64,000 bases of DNA from assembly GCA_009774245.1 (NCBI GenBank), contig VSNM01000023.1, forward strand, positions 8,555 to 72,554, given 5' to 3'. The notes beneath the pieces were generated by a model. It saw nothing but the letters and a program-made list of their open reading frames with translations, ran no database searches and had not been told where the DNA came from. The position numbers and the translations under genes are program-made. Positions 51,373 through 60,139 of the stretch are shown here, piece by piece; position 1 is the stretch's first letter; the number at the start of each line of letters is the position of its first letter. Source of the DNA: Lachnospiraceae bacterium (GTDB lineage: Bacteria; Bacillota; Clostridia; Lachnospirales; Lachnospiraceae).

Positions 51373-53313
51373 TTATGCCCGCGTGTCAAAGGTCCGATAG
51401 CCAAGCACTGCATTCCCGCCTGCCACCTGCTCTTCCATGCGCTCAAGTACCGTCTTGTCCTCTTCTTTTTCCAGTATCATATTCTTGCACTGATACCCTT
51501 TTTTCGAAAGTCTCTGCGCCAATTCATCGATATGCCCCTCAACCAGCGCAATGGCACCCTCGTCCAGATAAAATTTTGTGGTTACCTGATTTTTCTCGGT
51601 CTGGAGGGCTATGCTGACGTCCAGTGAACCCAGATGATCCATGTCCAGATGCAGAAACGCCGTGAGCATACCATCCTTGCGCGCCATGTTCTTCTTGTTG
51701 GTGTAGACATAGAGATCTCCGTGCGCCTGGGAATCGCTCAGTTTCAGGGGAAGCTGTACATAGTTAAACATCTGGTTCATCTGATTCATAAATTCCACGT
51801 TCTCGCTGATATTTGTCATGGCGCGCGCCTGTGTGCCGACTCCGCCCTGACCGCTTTCCTGCATCGCCTCGTTCATCATGCGCGCCAGCTGACTGCTCTC
51901 CTTCGCGAGCTTCTGATAAAATTCCTCCACCCTGCCTTCCTGTGTCAATTCCTGCGGTGTCAGTGTCCATTGTCTCTGCAGGCTGTTTTTGAGCATTGAC
52001 TTGAAAGGCTCTGAGTGGAATATCACCGCTTTTTGCTCCGTTGTCAGCTGTTTCCCGAGATCACTGTCCATCAACAGCTGCTTCACATCCCTGAGCTCAA
52101 GCTTTTCACCCCTGACTCCTTCTCGAATCAGGGAGATAAGCTTATCAGGCAGCGTCTGTGGCTTTTCCCCTCTGAGTTGATTCAGTATCGTGTCAAGCGG
52201 CCTCTCCGCCTGCTGCACGTTTTTTTGCATGTTATGGGCGCTGTTTTCCCCCTGCTTTGGCGCTTGCATCGTGTCCTGTTCTGTGCCAGCCACAGTCTGC
52301 TCCCGTGGCTGGCCTTTTACGCTGGCAGGCACACTCTCGGAATGATTTTCTGTGCCAACTCCTGTTTTATCCGCAATCGTATTCTGCACACTGCCTTCAG
52401 GCTTCGCCTGCTCCGCCTGACCTTCCTGCACGCTCTGGCCAATCTGTCCCGCCTGACTTTCCTGCAGAATCGTGACAGGCTGACTTTCATTTGCCACTGC
52501 CTGTGTCTCCCCTGCTCCTTCCTCACCAGAAAGCAGTACGAGCACCTGCTCCATAAATTTTCCGCCGCTCTCCAATGCCGCTGCCTGCCCAGATACAGCT
52601 CCCTGTGCGCCTCCCGGAACAGTGTTGGCGGCTGCCATATTCTGATTTCCCTGCACATCAGCCTTTCCTGTCAATGTGTCATATAACTTCAGAATTTCGT
52701 CCGAAGCCTCTCTGATACCATCGAGCAGCTTGTGCTCCATATTCTGATAATTTTGAAGCTGGATAATACTGTTATCATTGACAGGAAGCTGCAGTCTGGT
52801 CAGTTTGATCAGATCGGCCATGCTTGCAGTGGGATTCTGTAATGTCAGACGGTTAAACAGCATCAATGTTTTCTTGTTGATCGACATTCCGTTTTCCAGC
52901 AATGTTGACACAAGTGTCAGATTTCTGTCACTGACAGCCATATTTGCCGCACGAAGCGCCGCCTCCCCCACCCTCAGCATCTGCATTTTCCCATCGTAAA
53001 CAGGTTTTAGCACGACTCTGTTATCCTTGTTGGACTGCACCTGCAGATTCATAAGCTGCCCGATTGCCACCTGCACATCGCGCTCAAGCTTCGCTGCCAT
53101 ATAATCGCCATTTGTCAACTGTATCTGGACATCCTCGCCATTTACAGAGACAATCTCACCCTGAAATGTATCTCCGGGCTGCAGCTGTGACACATCGACA
53201 CCCTGCGCACTGGCAGAACTGGTATTCCCTGTCACATTCACAGTTCCCGCATACCCCTGTCCTACCTGCGTACTATCATAGCTATGTGAAAATCCCGATA
53301 AAAAGCTATCCAT
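51373..53313 (-). CDS. FliK-like hook-length-control-domain protein (YlqG type)
   Basis: A 646-residue protein. The N-terminal 170 residues are beta-rich; the middle (about 230-370) is a low-complexity Gln/Glu/Ala-rich linker with QEGQAEQAKPEGS; the C-terminal 130 residues resemble the flagellar hook-length control domain (HLDMDHLGSLDVSIALQTEK, STCK-type region). In B. subtilis ylqG and ylqH lie next to rnhB in the same way. It is probably a partner of the FlhB-like protein, in a job that is not flagellar export. AGGAG precedes the ATG. Confidence 0.78.
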   Translation of the reverse strand: MDSFLSGFSHSYDSTQVGQGYAGTVNVTGNTSSASAQGVDVSQLQPGDTFQGEIVSVNGEDVQIQLTNGDYMAAKLERDVQVAIGQLMNLQVQSNKDNRVVLKPVYDGKMQMLRVGEAALRAANMAVSDRNLTLVSTLLENGMSINKKTLMLFNRLTLQNPTASMADLIKLTRLQLPVNDNSIIQLQNYQNMEHKLLDGIREASDEILKLYDTLTGKADVQGNQNMAAANTVPGGAQGAVSGQAAALESGGKFMEQVLVLLSGEEGAGETQAVANESQPVTILQESQAGQIGQSVQEGQAEQAKPEGSVQNTIADKTGVGTENHSESVPASVKGQPREQTVAGTEQDTMQAPKQGENSAHNMQKNVQQAERPLDTILNQLRGEKPQTLPDKLISLIREGVRGEKLELRDVKQLLMDSDLGKQLTTEQKAVIFHSEPFKSMLKNSLQRQWTLTPQELTQEGRVEEFYQKLAKESSQLARMMNEAMQESGQGGVGTQARAMTNISENVEFMNQMNQMFNYVQLPLKLSDSQAHGDLYVYTNKKNMARKDGMLTAFLHLDMDHLGSLDVSIALQTEKNQVTTKFYLDEGAIALVEGHIDELAQRLSKKGYQCKNMILEKEEDKTVLERMEEQVAGGNAVLGYRTFDTRA

Positions 53314-53321
53314 AAGCGCAT

Positions 53322-54089
53322 CTACTCCTCAACAAATTTTTTGATAAAGCTCTTTCTGTGTATGGGCGTAGCCCCATACTTTTTCAGCGCCTCAATATGA
53401 ACTGCAGCGCCATAACCCTTATTGTCCGCAAAATAATACTCCGGATATATTTTATCATACTCCACCATCAGACGGTCTCTTGTCACCTTGGCGACAATGC
53501 TGGCAGCAGCGATCGATACGCTACTGGCATCTCCCTTGATGATCGGAACCTGTCTGATCTGCACTTGCGGAATCGTGACTGCATCATTTAACAGCAGATC
53601 GGGCTGTACACTCAGATTGCCGATTGCCTGGCGCATCGCCTCATAGGTAGCCTGCAATATGTTGATCTCGTCAATCCGCTCATGGGACGCATACCCGATT
53701 CCCACAGCCACCGCCTCTCTCATGATCACATCATACAGCTCTTCCCGCTTTTTTTCGCTCAACTGCTTGGAGTCATTCAGATACAGGATATGACAATCCT
53801 TTGGCAGTATGACCGCACCCGCCACCACCGGCCCTGCGAGCGGCCCCCTGCCAACCTCGTCAATTCCACAGATCGCTCCATAGGAAGCATACTCTTTTTC
53901 ATACTTTTTCATGCACTCGGTCCGCTGTTTTTCTTTTTCATAAGCATCAATGCCTTTTCTCGCCTTTGCCACCAGCGCCTGCACACCGCTGCGCCCGTCG
54001 CCTTCGTACGTTTTCACAAAAACAGGCAGCTCACTTTCGCATGCTGCCTTTAATTCATTTTTGATCTCCCCTATTTTCTTTTCCAACAA
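53322..54089 (-). CDS. rnhB: Ribonuclease HII
   Basis: A 255-residue enzyme removing ribonucleotides from DNA. The catalytic motif is GIDEVGRGPLAG (Asp, Glu), with NDSKQLSEKKR and LLNDAVTI carrying the further acidic ligands. An N-terminal extension of about 70 residues is typical of the Firmicute form. The start is TTG at 54089 with AAAGGAC 7 nt upstream; the ATG at 54076-54098 region is out of frame. It sits between lepB and the ylqG homologue. Confidence 0.93.
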   Translation of the reverse strand: MLEKKIGEIKNELKAACESELPVFVKTYEGDGRSGVQALVAKARKGIDAYEKEKQRTECMKKYEKEYASYGAICGIDEVGRGPLAGPVVAGAVILPKDCHILYLNDSKQLSEKKREELYDVIMREAVAVGIGYASHERIDEINILQATYEAMRQAIGNLSVQPDLLLNDAVTIPQVQIRQVPIIKGDASSVSIAAASIVAKVTRDRLMVEYDKIYPEYYFADNKGYGAAVHIEALKKYGATPIHRKSFIKKFVEE

Positions 54090-54112
54090 ATCTCATGTCC
54101 TTTCCATTTTCC

Positions 54113-54691
54113 CTATTGGTGCTTCAATATTCCAAACTTTGAAGTAGGCCATATCCTGACAAATGCCCTGCCAATAATATCCCTCCGATGAATATTTCCC
54201 ACAGAGGGATCTCTGCTATCCGAACTGTTGTTTCTGTTGTCTCCCATCACAAAGTATTCATCATCGCCAAGCAGTATCGGATCGATCGCCCTTCCAGGAC
54301 TCTGAATGACCTCCCGCCCATAATTCTCCTCCAACACTTCGCCATCAATATAAATGTTGCCGCTTTCATCAATCTGCACAGTCTCTCCCGGCATTCCGAT
54401 AATCCGCTTGATATAATATGTATCTGTGTCATATTGAAAAGGAAATACAATAATATCAAACCGCTCCGGAGCTTCAAACCGATACGATATCTTATCCACA
54501 ATCAGATGGTCTCCATCGCTCAAGGTGGTCTCCATACTGCTTCCGCTCACCTGCGTTCTCTGTCCCACATATGTGACAATCAGATATGCGGCACAAAATA
54601 CCAGCAGCAGATAAATACTGATGCTCAATATTTCCTTCAATACGTTTTTCATTCTATTTTCCCCTGTCCCCGTTATTTCTGTTTCCATCAT
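54113..54691 (-). CDS. lepB: Signal peptidase I (first copy)
   Basis: A 192-residue membrane serine protease that removes Sec/Tat signal peptides on the outer face of the membrane. One N-terminal membrane helix (about 20-42), nucleophile Ser in SGSSMETTL, general-base Lys in YYIKRIIGMPGE, and the box GDNRNNSSDSR. The start overlaps the rbgA stop by 4 nt (ATGATG), so the two genes are coupled. A second lepB lies at 55592. Confidence 0.93.
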   Translation of the reverse strand: MMETEITGTGENRMKNVLKEILSISIYLLLVFCAAYLIVTYVGQRTQVSGSSMETTLSDGDHLIVDKISYRFEAPERFDIIVFPFQYDTDTYYIKRIIGMPGETVQIDESGNIYIDGEVLEENYGREVIQSPGRAIDPILLGDDEYFVMGDNRNNSSDSRDPSVGNIHRRDIIGRAFVRIWPTSKFGILKHQ

Positions 54692-55542
54692 TCTCCTGGC
54701 ATCTCCAATGTAATTCTTCCTATTCTTCCATTTCTGAAATCATCCACGATCATCGAAGATGCTTTCATAATGTCCGGCTCCTCGCCCTTCAGATAGCATT
54801 TCCTACTGACACAGACAGCCCTGATCGTGTCATAGGCATCCTGTTTGTCCGGAATCTCTATATCATATCGCTTTTCCAAAAGCCCCGGATATTCTTCACG
54901 CAAAAAATTGATCAGATCATATGCAAGCTCATCCATATGCATAATCTCATCATTTATGGAACCAATCATGGCCAGTCGCAGCCCCACTGCCTGATCCTCA
55001 AATTTGGGCCACAGTATTCCGGGCGTATCTAACAGCTCCAGCCCTTTATTCAGACGAATCCACTGTTTTCCCTTCGTCACCCCAGGTTTGTTGCCCGTTT
55101 TGGCGCACGCCCTTCCCGCAAACGAATTGATAAAGGTTGACTTCCCGACATTTGGAATCCCAACCACCATGGCGCGCACTGGCCTGTTGAGAATCCCCCT
55201 GCGCCTGTCGCGCTCGATCTTTTCCCTGCAGGCTTCCTGCACGACGCCCTGTATCGATTTCACACCCGAACCCGTCTTTGCATTGATTTCCAGCACATGA
55301 AATCCCTTATTTCCAAAATATTCCATCCAAAATCTATTCTTTTTTGCATCCGCCAGATCGGATTTGTTTAAAAGTATAATTCTTGATTTATTTTTTCCCA
55401 GCTCGTCGATATCCGGATTTCTGCTGCTGAGCGGAACCCTTGCATCCACCAGCTCGATCACCAGATCGATCAGCTTGATATCCTCCTGCATCATCCGTTT
55501 TGCCTTGGTCATGTGCCCCGGATACCATTGATAATTCGCCAT
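54688..55542 (-). CDS. rbgA: Ribosome biogenesis GTPase RbgA (YlqF)
   Basis: A 284-residue circularly permuted GTPase needed for late 50S assembly. The motif order is permuted: LLNKSDLAD (G4) comes before GIPNVGKSTF (G1) and DTPG (G3). The C-terminal domain binds 23S rRNA. It lies between two lepB genes in the rplS-rnhB block, as in related Clostridia. Confidence 0.95.
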   Translation of the reverse strand: MANYQWYPGHMTKAKRMMQEDIKLIDLVIELVDARVPLSSRNPDIDELGKNKSRIILLNKSDLADAKKNRFWMEYFGNKGFHVLEINAKTGSGVKSIQGVVQEACREKIERDRRRGILNRPVRAMVVGIPNVGKSTFINSFAGRACAKTGNKPGVTKGKQWIRLNKGLELLDTPGILWPKFEDQAVGLRLAMIGSINDEIMHMDELAYDLINFLREEYPGLLEKRYDIEIPDKQDAYDTIRAVCVSRKCYLKGEEPDIMKASSMIVDDFRNGRIGRITLEMPGE

Positions 55543-55591
55543 ATATGATTCATGCCTTTCTGTTGTTCGTTTTCATTCGATTCACAGTTCC

Positions 55592-56173
55592 TTATTCTAT
55601 CAAGCCCAGCTCGCTGTCGCCCGCGGCAAGCTTCATCCACGCCTTTCCTATGATGTAACCTTTCTTGACTGTTCCGATATTTGCAGAGCGGCTGTCCTCA
55701 CTGTTATTGCAGTTGTCACCGATCACAAAATATTCATCCTCCTCAAGTGTTACCTCGCTTTCCAAAAGTCCCGGCTCTGCAATGCGGTCATTAAAATACT
55801 CCTCGACCGTCTCGTCATTCACATATAACAGACCGTTTTTTATGTACAGTGTATCCCCCGGCACACCCACCACACGTTTCACATAATAATGTGATTTCTC
55901 GTTACCATTTGGAAGAAATACGATCACATCCCCCTCCCGCGGCGATGTCACTTTATAGATCAGTCGATTCAGAAAAATACTCTGCCCGTTGTACAGACTT
56001 GGCTCCATCGACGGGCCAATCACACTCGTCTTCATCCCAATGCACAAAACCGTCACAACTGCCAGCAGCATCGAGGCAAATATCCAGAAAAGCCAGCTGA
56101 ATATCTCTTTGACAACAGCGACATTCAGCTTCTTCTTTTTCTGGTAAAAAGTTAATCCCTTTCTTCTCGCCAT
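55592..56173 (-). CDS. lepB: Signal peptidase I (second copy)
   Basis: A 193-residue signal peptidase I with one N-terminal membrane helix (about 26-48), Ser in GPSMEPSL, Lys in YYVKRVVGVPGD and the box GDNCNNSEDSR. It is about as diverged from the first copy (54113) as usual for paralogues, so both are probably active on different substrate sets. The basic N-terminus (ARRKGLTFYQKKKK) fits cytosolic-in topology. It lies just downstream of rplS. Confidence 0.92.
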   Translation of the reverse strand: MARRKGLTFYQKKKKLNVAVVKEIFSWLFWIFASMLLAVVTVLCIGMKTSVIGPSMEPSLYNGQSIFLNRLIYKVTSPREGDVIVFLPNGNEKSHYYVKRVVGVPGDTLYIKNGLLYVNDETVEEYFNDRIAEPGLLESEVTLEEDEYFVIGDNCNNSEDSRSANIGTVKKGYIIGKAWMKLAAGDSELGLIE

Positions 56174-56229
56174 TCATTCTGTCCTTCTAAAAAACGGAGC
56201 CCGTAACCAAGCCCCGCCGCACAAACCAA

Positions 56230-56577
56230 TTATTTCACCAGTTCTTTTACCTTAGCCTTCTTACCAACGCGACTTCTCAAGTAGTTCAACTTCGCACGTC
56301 TAACCTTACCGGATCTCACGAGCTCTACCTTCTCAACGTTGGGAGAATGCATCGGCCATGTCTTCTCTACACCGACACCATTCGAAATCTTTCTCACTGT
56401 AAAGGTCTCTCTGTTGCTGCCTCCCTGAATCTTCAATACAGTGCCCTCAAAGATCTGGATTCTCTCACGGTTACCCTCTTTGATCTTACCATGCACTCTC
56501 ACTGTATCACCAACTCGAAAGCCGCCGACATTTTCCTTTAACTGTTCTTTCTCGATTTCTCTGATAATTTCGTTCAT
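56230..56577 (-). CDS. rplS: 50S ribosomal protein L19
   Basis: A 115-residue ribosomal protein at the 30S-50S interface. The typical FRVGDTVRVHGKIKEGNRER and GVEKTWPMHSPNVEK segments are seen (in part). AAGGAGG precedes the ATG. It has its own promoter (56687-56715) and a roughly 100-nt leader, suggesting autogenous control as known for L19 in Firmicutes. Confidence 0.97.
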   Translation of the reverse strand: MNEIIREIEKEQLKENVGGFRVGDTVRVHGKIKEGNRERIQIFEGTVLKIQGGSNRETFTVRKISNGVGVEKTWPMHSPNVEKVELVRSGKVRRAKLNYLRSRVGKKAKVKELVK

Positions 56578-56680
56578 TTGATTTGCCTCCTTATTATTTC
56601 GACGTTCTTAATACTTCTTCATCATCTATAACTACCCTTTATCATGACTCGTATCAGCGGACCATCTCACTATTCGCAAC
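56578..56680 (-). promoter_or_regulatory. Leader of rplS, candidate L19 leader
   Basis: About 100 nt between the predicted promoter and the rplS ribosome binding site, containing TGAGATGGTCCGCTGATACG and other potential pairing segments. Firmicute L19 mRNAs often carry an autoregulatory leader. I cannot confirm the consensus by eye. Confidence 0.4.
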
Positions 56681-56686
56681 ATTAAT

Positions 56687-56715
56687 AATTTACCACAAAC
56701 CATGCACAAATGCAA
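56687..56715 (-). promoter_or_regulatory. Promoter of rplS
   Basis: On the minus strand TTGCAT (56710-56715), 17-bp spacer and TAAATT (56687-56692), in the gap between trmD and rplS. Confidence 0.6.
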
Positions 56716-56724
56716 GTATTTTTT

Positions 56725-57468
56725 CTATTTCTTTGACGGCCGGGGCGGATGCGCCGCGACATATGCCTCGTACATCTCCGGCCTCCTCTCCTTCGTCCTT
56801 TCCAGAGATCGCTCCAGCCGCCATTTTTCTATGTTCGCGTGATGACCGCTCAGCAGCACATCCGGCACCTTTTTGTCATGCCAGACTTCCGGCCGCGAGT
56901 ACTGTGGATATTCCAGCAGCCCGTCCGCGTGAGACTCCGTATACGCAGACTCCCCGTTATTTAACACGCCCGGCACCAGCCTCGATATCGCATCAACCAT
57001 CACCATCGCCGGAAGCTCTCCCCCGGTGAGCACATAATCGCCTATGGAAATATAGTCTGTCACAATCTCCTCGAGAACCCGCTCGTCAATCCCTTCATAA
57101 TGCCCGCACAGAAAGATCAAATCTTCCTCCATGGACAGTTCCAGTGCCTTCTTCTGACTGAAAACCTCCCCTTGCGGCGTCACATAGATCACTCGTGTCT
57201 TCTGACCTCCCTGCGAAGCTGCTCTCCGGCCTGCAATATTCTCTTCAAGCGCCCTCCAGCAGTCATATACCGGCTGTGCCTGCATCAACATGCCAGCTCC
57301 GCCGCCATACGTGTAGTCGTCAACCTTCTTATGCCTGTCAAGTGTGTAATCGCGTATATTCACTGCCTCTATGGAGATATATCCCTTGTCCTCCGCACGC
57401 CCTATGATGCTGGTGCGCAGCCCGTCAAGCACCATCTCCGGAAACAGTGTCATAATATGAAAATGCAT
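56725..57468 (-). CDS. trmD: tRNA (guanine-N1-)-methyltransferase
   Basis: A 247-residue SPOUT-class methyltransferase making m1G37 in tRNAs that read CNN codons, which prevents frameshifting. The trefoil-knot region is YISIGDYVLTGGELPAMVM and SRLVPGVLNN. N-terminus MHFHIMTLFPEM is typical. It lies 12 bp downstream of rimM in the conserved rpsP-rimM-trmD-rplS order. Confidence 0.97.
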   Translation of the reverse strand: MHFHIMTLFPEMVLDGLRTSIIGRAEDKGYISIEAVNIRDYTLDRHKKVDDYTYGGGAGMLMQAQPVYDCWRALEENIAGRRAASQGGQKTRVIYVTPQGEVFSQKKALELSMEEDLIFLCGHYEGIDERVLEEIVTDYISIGDYVLTGGELPAMVMVDAISRLVPGVLNNGESAYTESHADGLLEYPQYSRPEVWHDKKVPDVLLSGHHANIEKWRLERSLERTKERRPEMYEAYVAAHPPRPSKK

Positions 57469-57480
57469 TGATTTCCTCTC

Positions 57481-57990
57481 CTAATCCAGCAGACCATCCA
57501 TGATGTGAACCTTCATCCTCCTGCTCTCCATATCCACATCAAGAATGCATTGCCTGATCGCCGGAAACAATACCTGCCTGCCATCCTCAAACCTTACCTC
57601 ATACACATCGTTTGCCCCGGTTTCAATCACATTCGTCAGCACGCCGAGATACCGATTCTCTTCGTCATACACTGCCATGTCGATCAAATCCGCGATAAAG
57701 TACTCATCCCGTCCAAGCTTTACCGCATTTTCCCTTGTCACCAGAAGCGGCTTCCCCTTGTATTTTTGTATGTCATCTATATTGTCAAAGCCCTTAAATT
57801 TCAAGATCGCGTACTGTTTAAAGAACTTCACGCCTTCTATTTCAAGAGTTATTTTTTCCTTACCTGTATCTAAGATTACTTCCTTTAATTTTTTGAACCG
57901 CTTTACATCATTCGTCGTCGGAAATACTTTGACTTCCCCGTGAACGCCATGCGGCTGTGTGATCGCTCCAACCTGCAGTAAATCCTCCAT
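57481..57990 (-). CDS. rimM: 16S rRNA processing protein RimM
   Basis: A 169-residue 30S maturation factor: an N-terminal RimM beta-barrel (VGAITQPHGVHGEVKV) and a C-terminal PRC-barrel (ADLIDMAVYDEENRYLG). It binds S19 and helps 16S folding. Upstream is a degenerate copy of the two-hairpin repeat (58019-58106); downstream is trmD. Confidence 0.95.
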   Translation of the reverse strand: MEDLLQVGAITQPHGVHGEVKVFPTTNDVKRFKKLKEVILDTGKEKITLEIEGVKFFKQYAILKFKGFDNIDDIQKYKGKPLLVTRENAVKLGRDEYFIADLIDMAVYDEENRYLGVLTNVIETGANDVYEVRFEDGRQVLFPAIRQCILDVDMESRRMKVHIMDGLLD

Positions 57991-58018
57991 GAAACCTCCA
58001 TTTGCTATTCTTCACAAT

Positions 58019-58106
58019 CGAGCAGGGAAATATCCTTCGCCGCTGCTCGTCGCGCGCCTCATACACAGTTCCTTAGCAGCATACTTCCTCTGCAAGGGCT
58101 GCGCAT
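58019..58106 (-). repeat. Two-hairpin structured repeat, copy C (degenerate)
   Basis: On the minus strand the order ATGC, AGAGGAAGTATG, GCTAAGGAACTG, GGCGCGCGACGAGCAG and CTGCTCG matches copies A and B in spacing and loop sequence, but the outer stem is partly lost. A second, separate GC-rich hairpin (58114-58141) follows khpA. It lies between khpA and rimM within the ribosomal operon. Confidence 0.5.
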
Positions 58107-58146
58107 TATACAATGAGCAGGGGAAAACTTCCCCCTGCCCGATTTC

Positions 58147-58377
58147 TTACACAATTTCAACATCCACCTTCAGATTATCTTTGGAAGATGCCGCCTTGAC
58201 AACTGAACGGATCGCTTTCGCGATTCTGCCCTGCTTGCCAATCACTTTACCCATATCGGCCGGTGCCACATGAAGCTCCACAGTAATATTCTTACCCTCC
58301 GACTTCTCTGTGACGACCACCTCATCAGGGTTGTCTACTAAAGCTTTCGCTATTACTTCGACTAACTCCTTCATCAT
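58147..58377 (-). CDS. khpA: KhpA, KH-domain RNA-binding protein (YlqC)
   Basis: A 76-residue KH-domain protein that binds RNA with KhpB and affects cell division and length. The GXXG loop is GKQGRI in MGKVIGKQGRIAKAIRSV. It follows rpsP by 27 bp, the usual place. Confidence 0.95.
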   Translation of the reverse strand: MMKELVEVIAKALVDNPDEVVVTEKSEGKNITVELHVAPADMGKVIGKQGRIAKAIRSVVKAASSKDNLKVDVEIV

Positions 58378-58404
58378 TCACACCTCCAAGAGTGTCCGAG
58401 TCGA

Positions 58405-58650
58405 TTATTTCTCGATACCTGCCGCCTTGAAAATCTTTGCAACGACCTCTGTAGGCTGTGCACCGTTTGATAACCACTTCTTGGCAAGCTCCTCGTTTAC
58501 CTTGAACTCGCTGGGATCTGTGTTCGGGTTGTATGTTCCAATCTCCTCGATGCACTTTCCATCTCTGGGTGATCTCGAATCTGCTACGATGATTCTATAG
58601 ATAGGAGCTTTCTTCTGACCCATTCTTCTTAATCTGATTTTTACTGCCAT
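58405..58650 (-). CDS. rpsP: 30S ribosomal protein S16
   Basis: An 81-residue ribosomal protein: VKIRLRRMGQKKAPIYRI and ADSRSPRDGKCIEEIGTYNP are diagnostic (shown in part). GGTGAAG lies before the ATG. It sits between ffh and khpA. Copy B of the structured repeat lies immediately upstream, in its 5' region. Confidence 0.97.
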   Translation of the reverse strand: MAVKIRLRRMGQKKAPIYRIIVADSRSPRDGKCIEEIGTYNPNTDPSEFKVNEELAKKWLSNGAQPTEVVAKIFKAAGIEK

Positions 58651-58696
58651 TTTTCTTCACCTCATAAATCTTTCTTTTTTTATAAAATATTGCTAT

Positions 58697-58779
58697 CAAG
58701 CAGGGAAAACCTTTCCCTGCTCGTGCGCCGGGCACCCGTCAGCCTCTGCTGACATATTTCCTTTGGGTGCCCGTGTGCA
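58697..58779 (-). repeat. Two-hairpin structured repeat, copy B (ffh-rpsP gap)
   Basis: On the minus strand it starts at the ffh stop codon: ATGCACAC, outer stem GGGCACCC/GGGTGCCC (58765-58772 with 58730-58737), AGGAAATATG, inner hairpin GTCAGC/GCTGAC, then GGCGCA and a second hairpin around CGAGCAGGG/CCCTGCTTG (58697-58723). Against copy A both sides of the outer stem differ in a pairing-preserving way while the inner stem and the linker sequences are kept. Confidence 0.68.
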
Positions 58780-60135
58780 TTAAAAAGGAAATTTAAACTT
58801 TCCCTTTTTACCACCAAATCCTCCCATCATACCTGGGAGCTGCTTCATCATTTTCTGCGACTGCTCAAACTGTTTGATGAAGCGGTTTACCACTGCGATA
58901 TCCACGCCTGCACCCTTTGCAATCCGGTGCTTTCGGCTCGGATTTAATAATTTGGGATCTTTGCGCTCTGACGGTGTCATGGATAACACAATCGCCTCCA
59001 TACGCGCAAGCTGTTTGTCATCGATCGCGGACTCGATGTCACTCGCCTTGATTCCCATGCCAGGCATCATGCCAAGAATACTTGAGAGGCCGCCGAGCTT
59101 TTTCATCTGACTCATACTTTGGAGATAATCCTCAAAGTCAAACTTCCCTTTTTTCAGACGGGACGCCATCTCTTTTTCCTTCTCGGCATCCATCTCAAGG
59201 TTCGCCTCCGCGACCTTATCAATCAGGGTAAGGACATCGCCCATACCCAGGATACGGTTTGCCATTCTGTCCGGATAAAACTGCTCGATATCGGTCAGCT
59301 TCTCACCTGTACTCACGAACAAAATCGGCTTCCCTGTGACCGCCTTTACAGAGAGCGCAGCGCCGCCCCGCGTATCGCCATCCATCTTTGAGAGGATGAC
59401 GCCGCTCACACCCACTTTTTCATCAAACTCTTTCGCCACATTAACGGCGTCCTGCCCTGTCATGGCATCCACGACCAAAAGTGTCTGATGTACTTCGACA
59501 TCCGCCTTGATCTCCTGCAGCTCTGCCATCATTTCCTCGTCTATGTGCAGACGCCCCGCCGTATCGATGATCACGATATTGTTATTATTTTTTGCCGCAT
59601 GCTCCATGGAAGCCTTCACGATATCGACAGGCTTGTGATTCGTGCCCATCGAAAAGAAGTCTACCTGCTGTTTGTCAGCATTCACATGCAGCTGCTCGAT
59701 CGCCGCCGGTCTGTAGATATCACATGCGACAAGTAAAGGTTTCTTGCCCTTTAATTTCAATTTTCCGGCAATCTTTGCTGCGGCGGTTGTCTTACCTGCA
59801 CCCTGCAGGCCGCACATCATGATCACCGTGGTGGCCTTGCCTGGCTGCAGTACCAGCTCTGTCGTATCAGAGCCCATCAGTGCAACCATTTCCTCATTCA
59901 CGATCTTGATCACCATCTGTCCCGGATTCAGACCGTTCATGACGTCGGAACCGATCGCACGCTCCTCCACCGACTTTACGAACTGCTTTACGACCTTGAA
60001 GTTCACATCGGCCTCCAGCAGAGCCATCTTGACTTCCTTGAGCGCAGCCTTCACATCGGCCTCTGTGAGCCGTCCCTTACTTCTCAAATTTTTGAACACA
60101 TTCTGCAGTTTGTCTGTTAAGCTCTCAAACGCCAT
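58780..60135 (-). CDS. ffh: Signal recognition particle protein Ffh
   Basis: A 451-residue SRP GTPase that targets membrane proteins to FtsY and SecYEG. NG domain: GLQGAGKTT, DTAGRLHID, TKMDGDTRGG-like SKMDGDTRGG. The M domain is rich in methionine and ends in PGMMGGFGGKKGKFKFPF. It lies 4 bp after ylxM. A structured repeat starts at its stop codon. Confidence 0.97.
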   Translation of the reverse strand: MAFESLTDKLQNVFKNLRSKGRLTEADVKAALKEVKMALLEADVNFKVVKQFVKSVEERAIGSDVMNGLNPGQMVIKIVNEEMVALMGSDTTELVLQPGKATTVIMMCGLQGAGKTTAAAKIAGKLKLKGKKPLLVACDIYRPAAIEQLHVNADKQQVDFFSMGTNHKPVDIVKASMEHAAKNNNNIVIIDTAGRLHIDEEMMAELQEIKADVEVHQTLLVVDAMTGQDAVNVAKEFDEKVGVSGVILSKMDGDTRGGAALSVKAVTGKPILFVSTGEKLTDIEQFYPDRMANRILGMGDVLTLIDKVAEANLEMDAEKEKEMASRLKKGKFDFEDYLQSMSQMKKLGGLSSILGMMPGMGIKASDIESAIDDKQLARMEAIVLSMTPSERKDPKLLNPSRKHRIAKGAGVDIAVVNRFIKQFEQSQKMMKQLPGMMGGFGGKKGKFKFPF

Positions 60136-60139
60136 TCAA

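Noticed and set aside
50665..51627. 320-codon plus-strand frame across yraN and the FlhB-like gene
   Set aside because: It spans three real minus-strand genes and reads as His/Leu/Cys-rich antisense.
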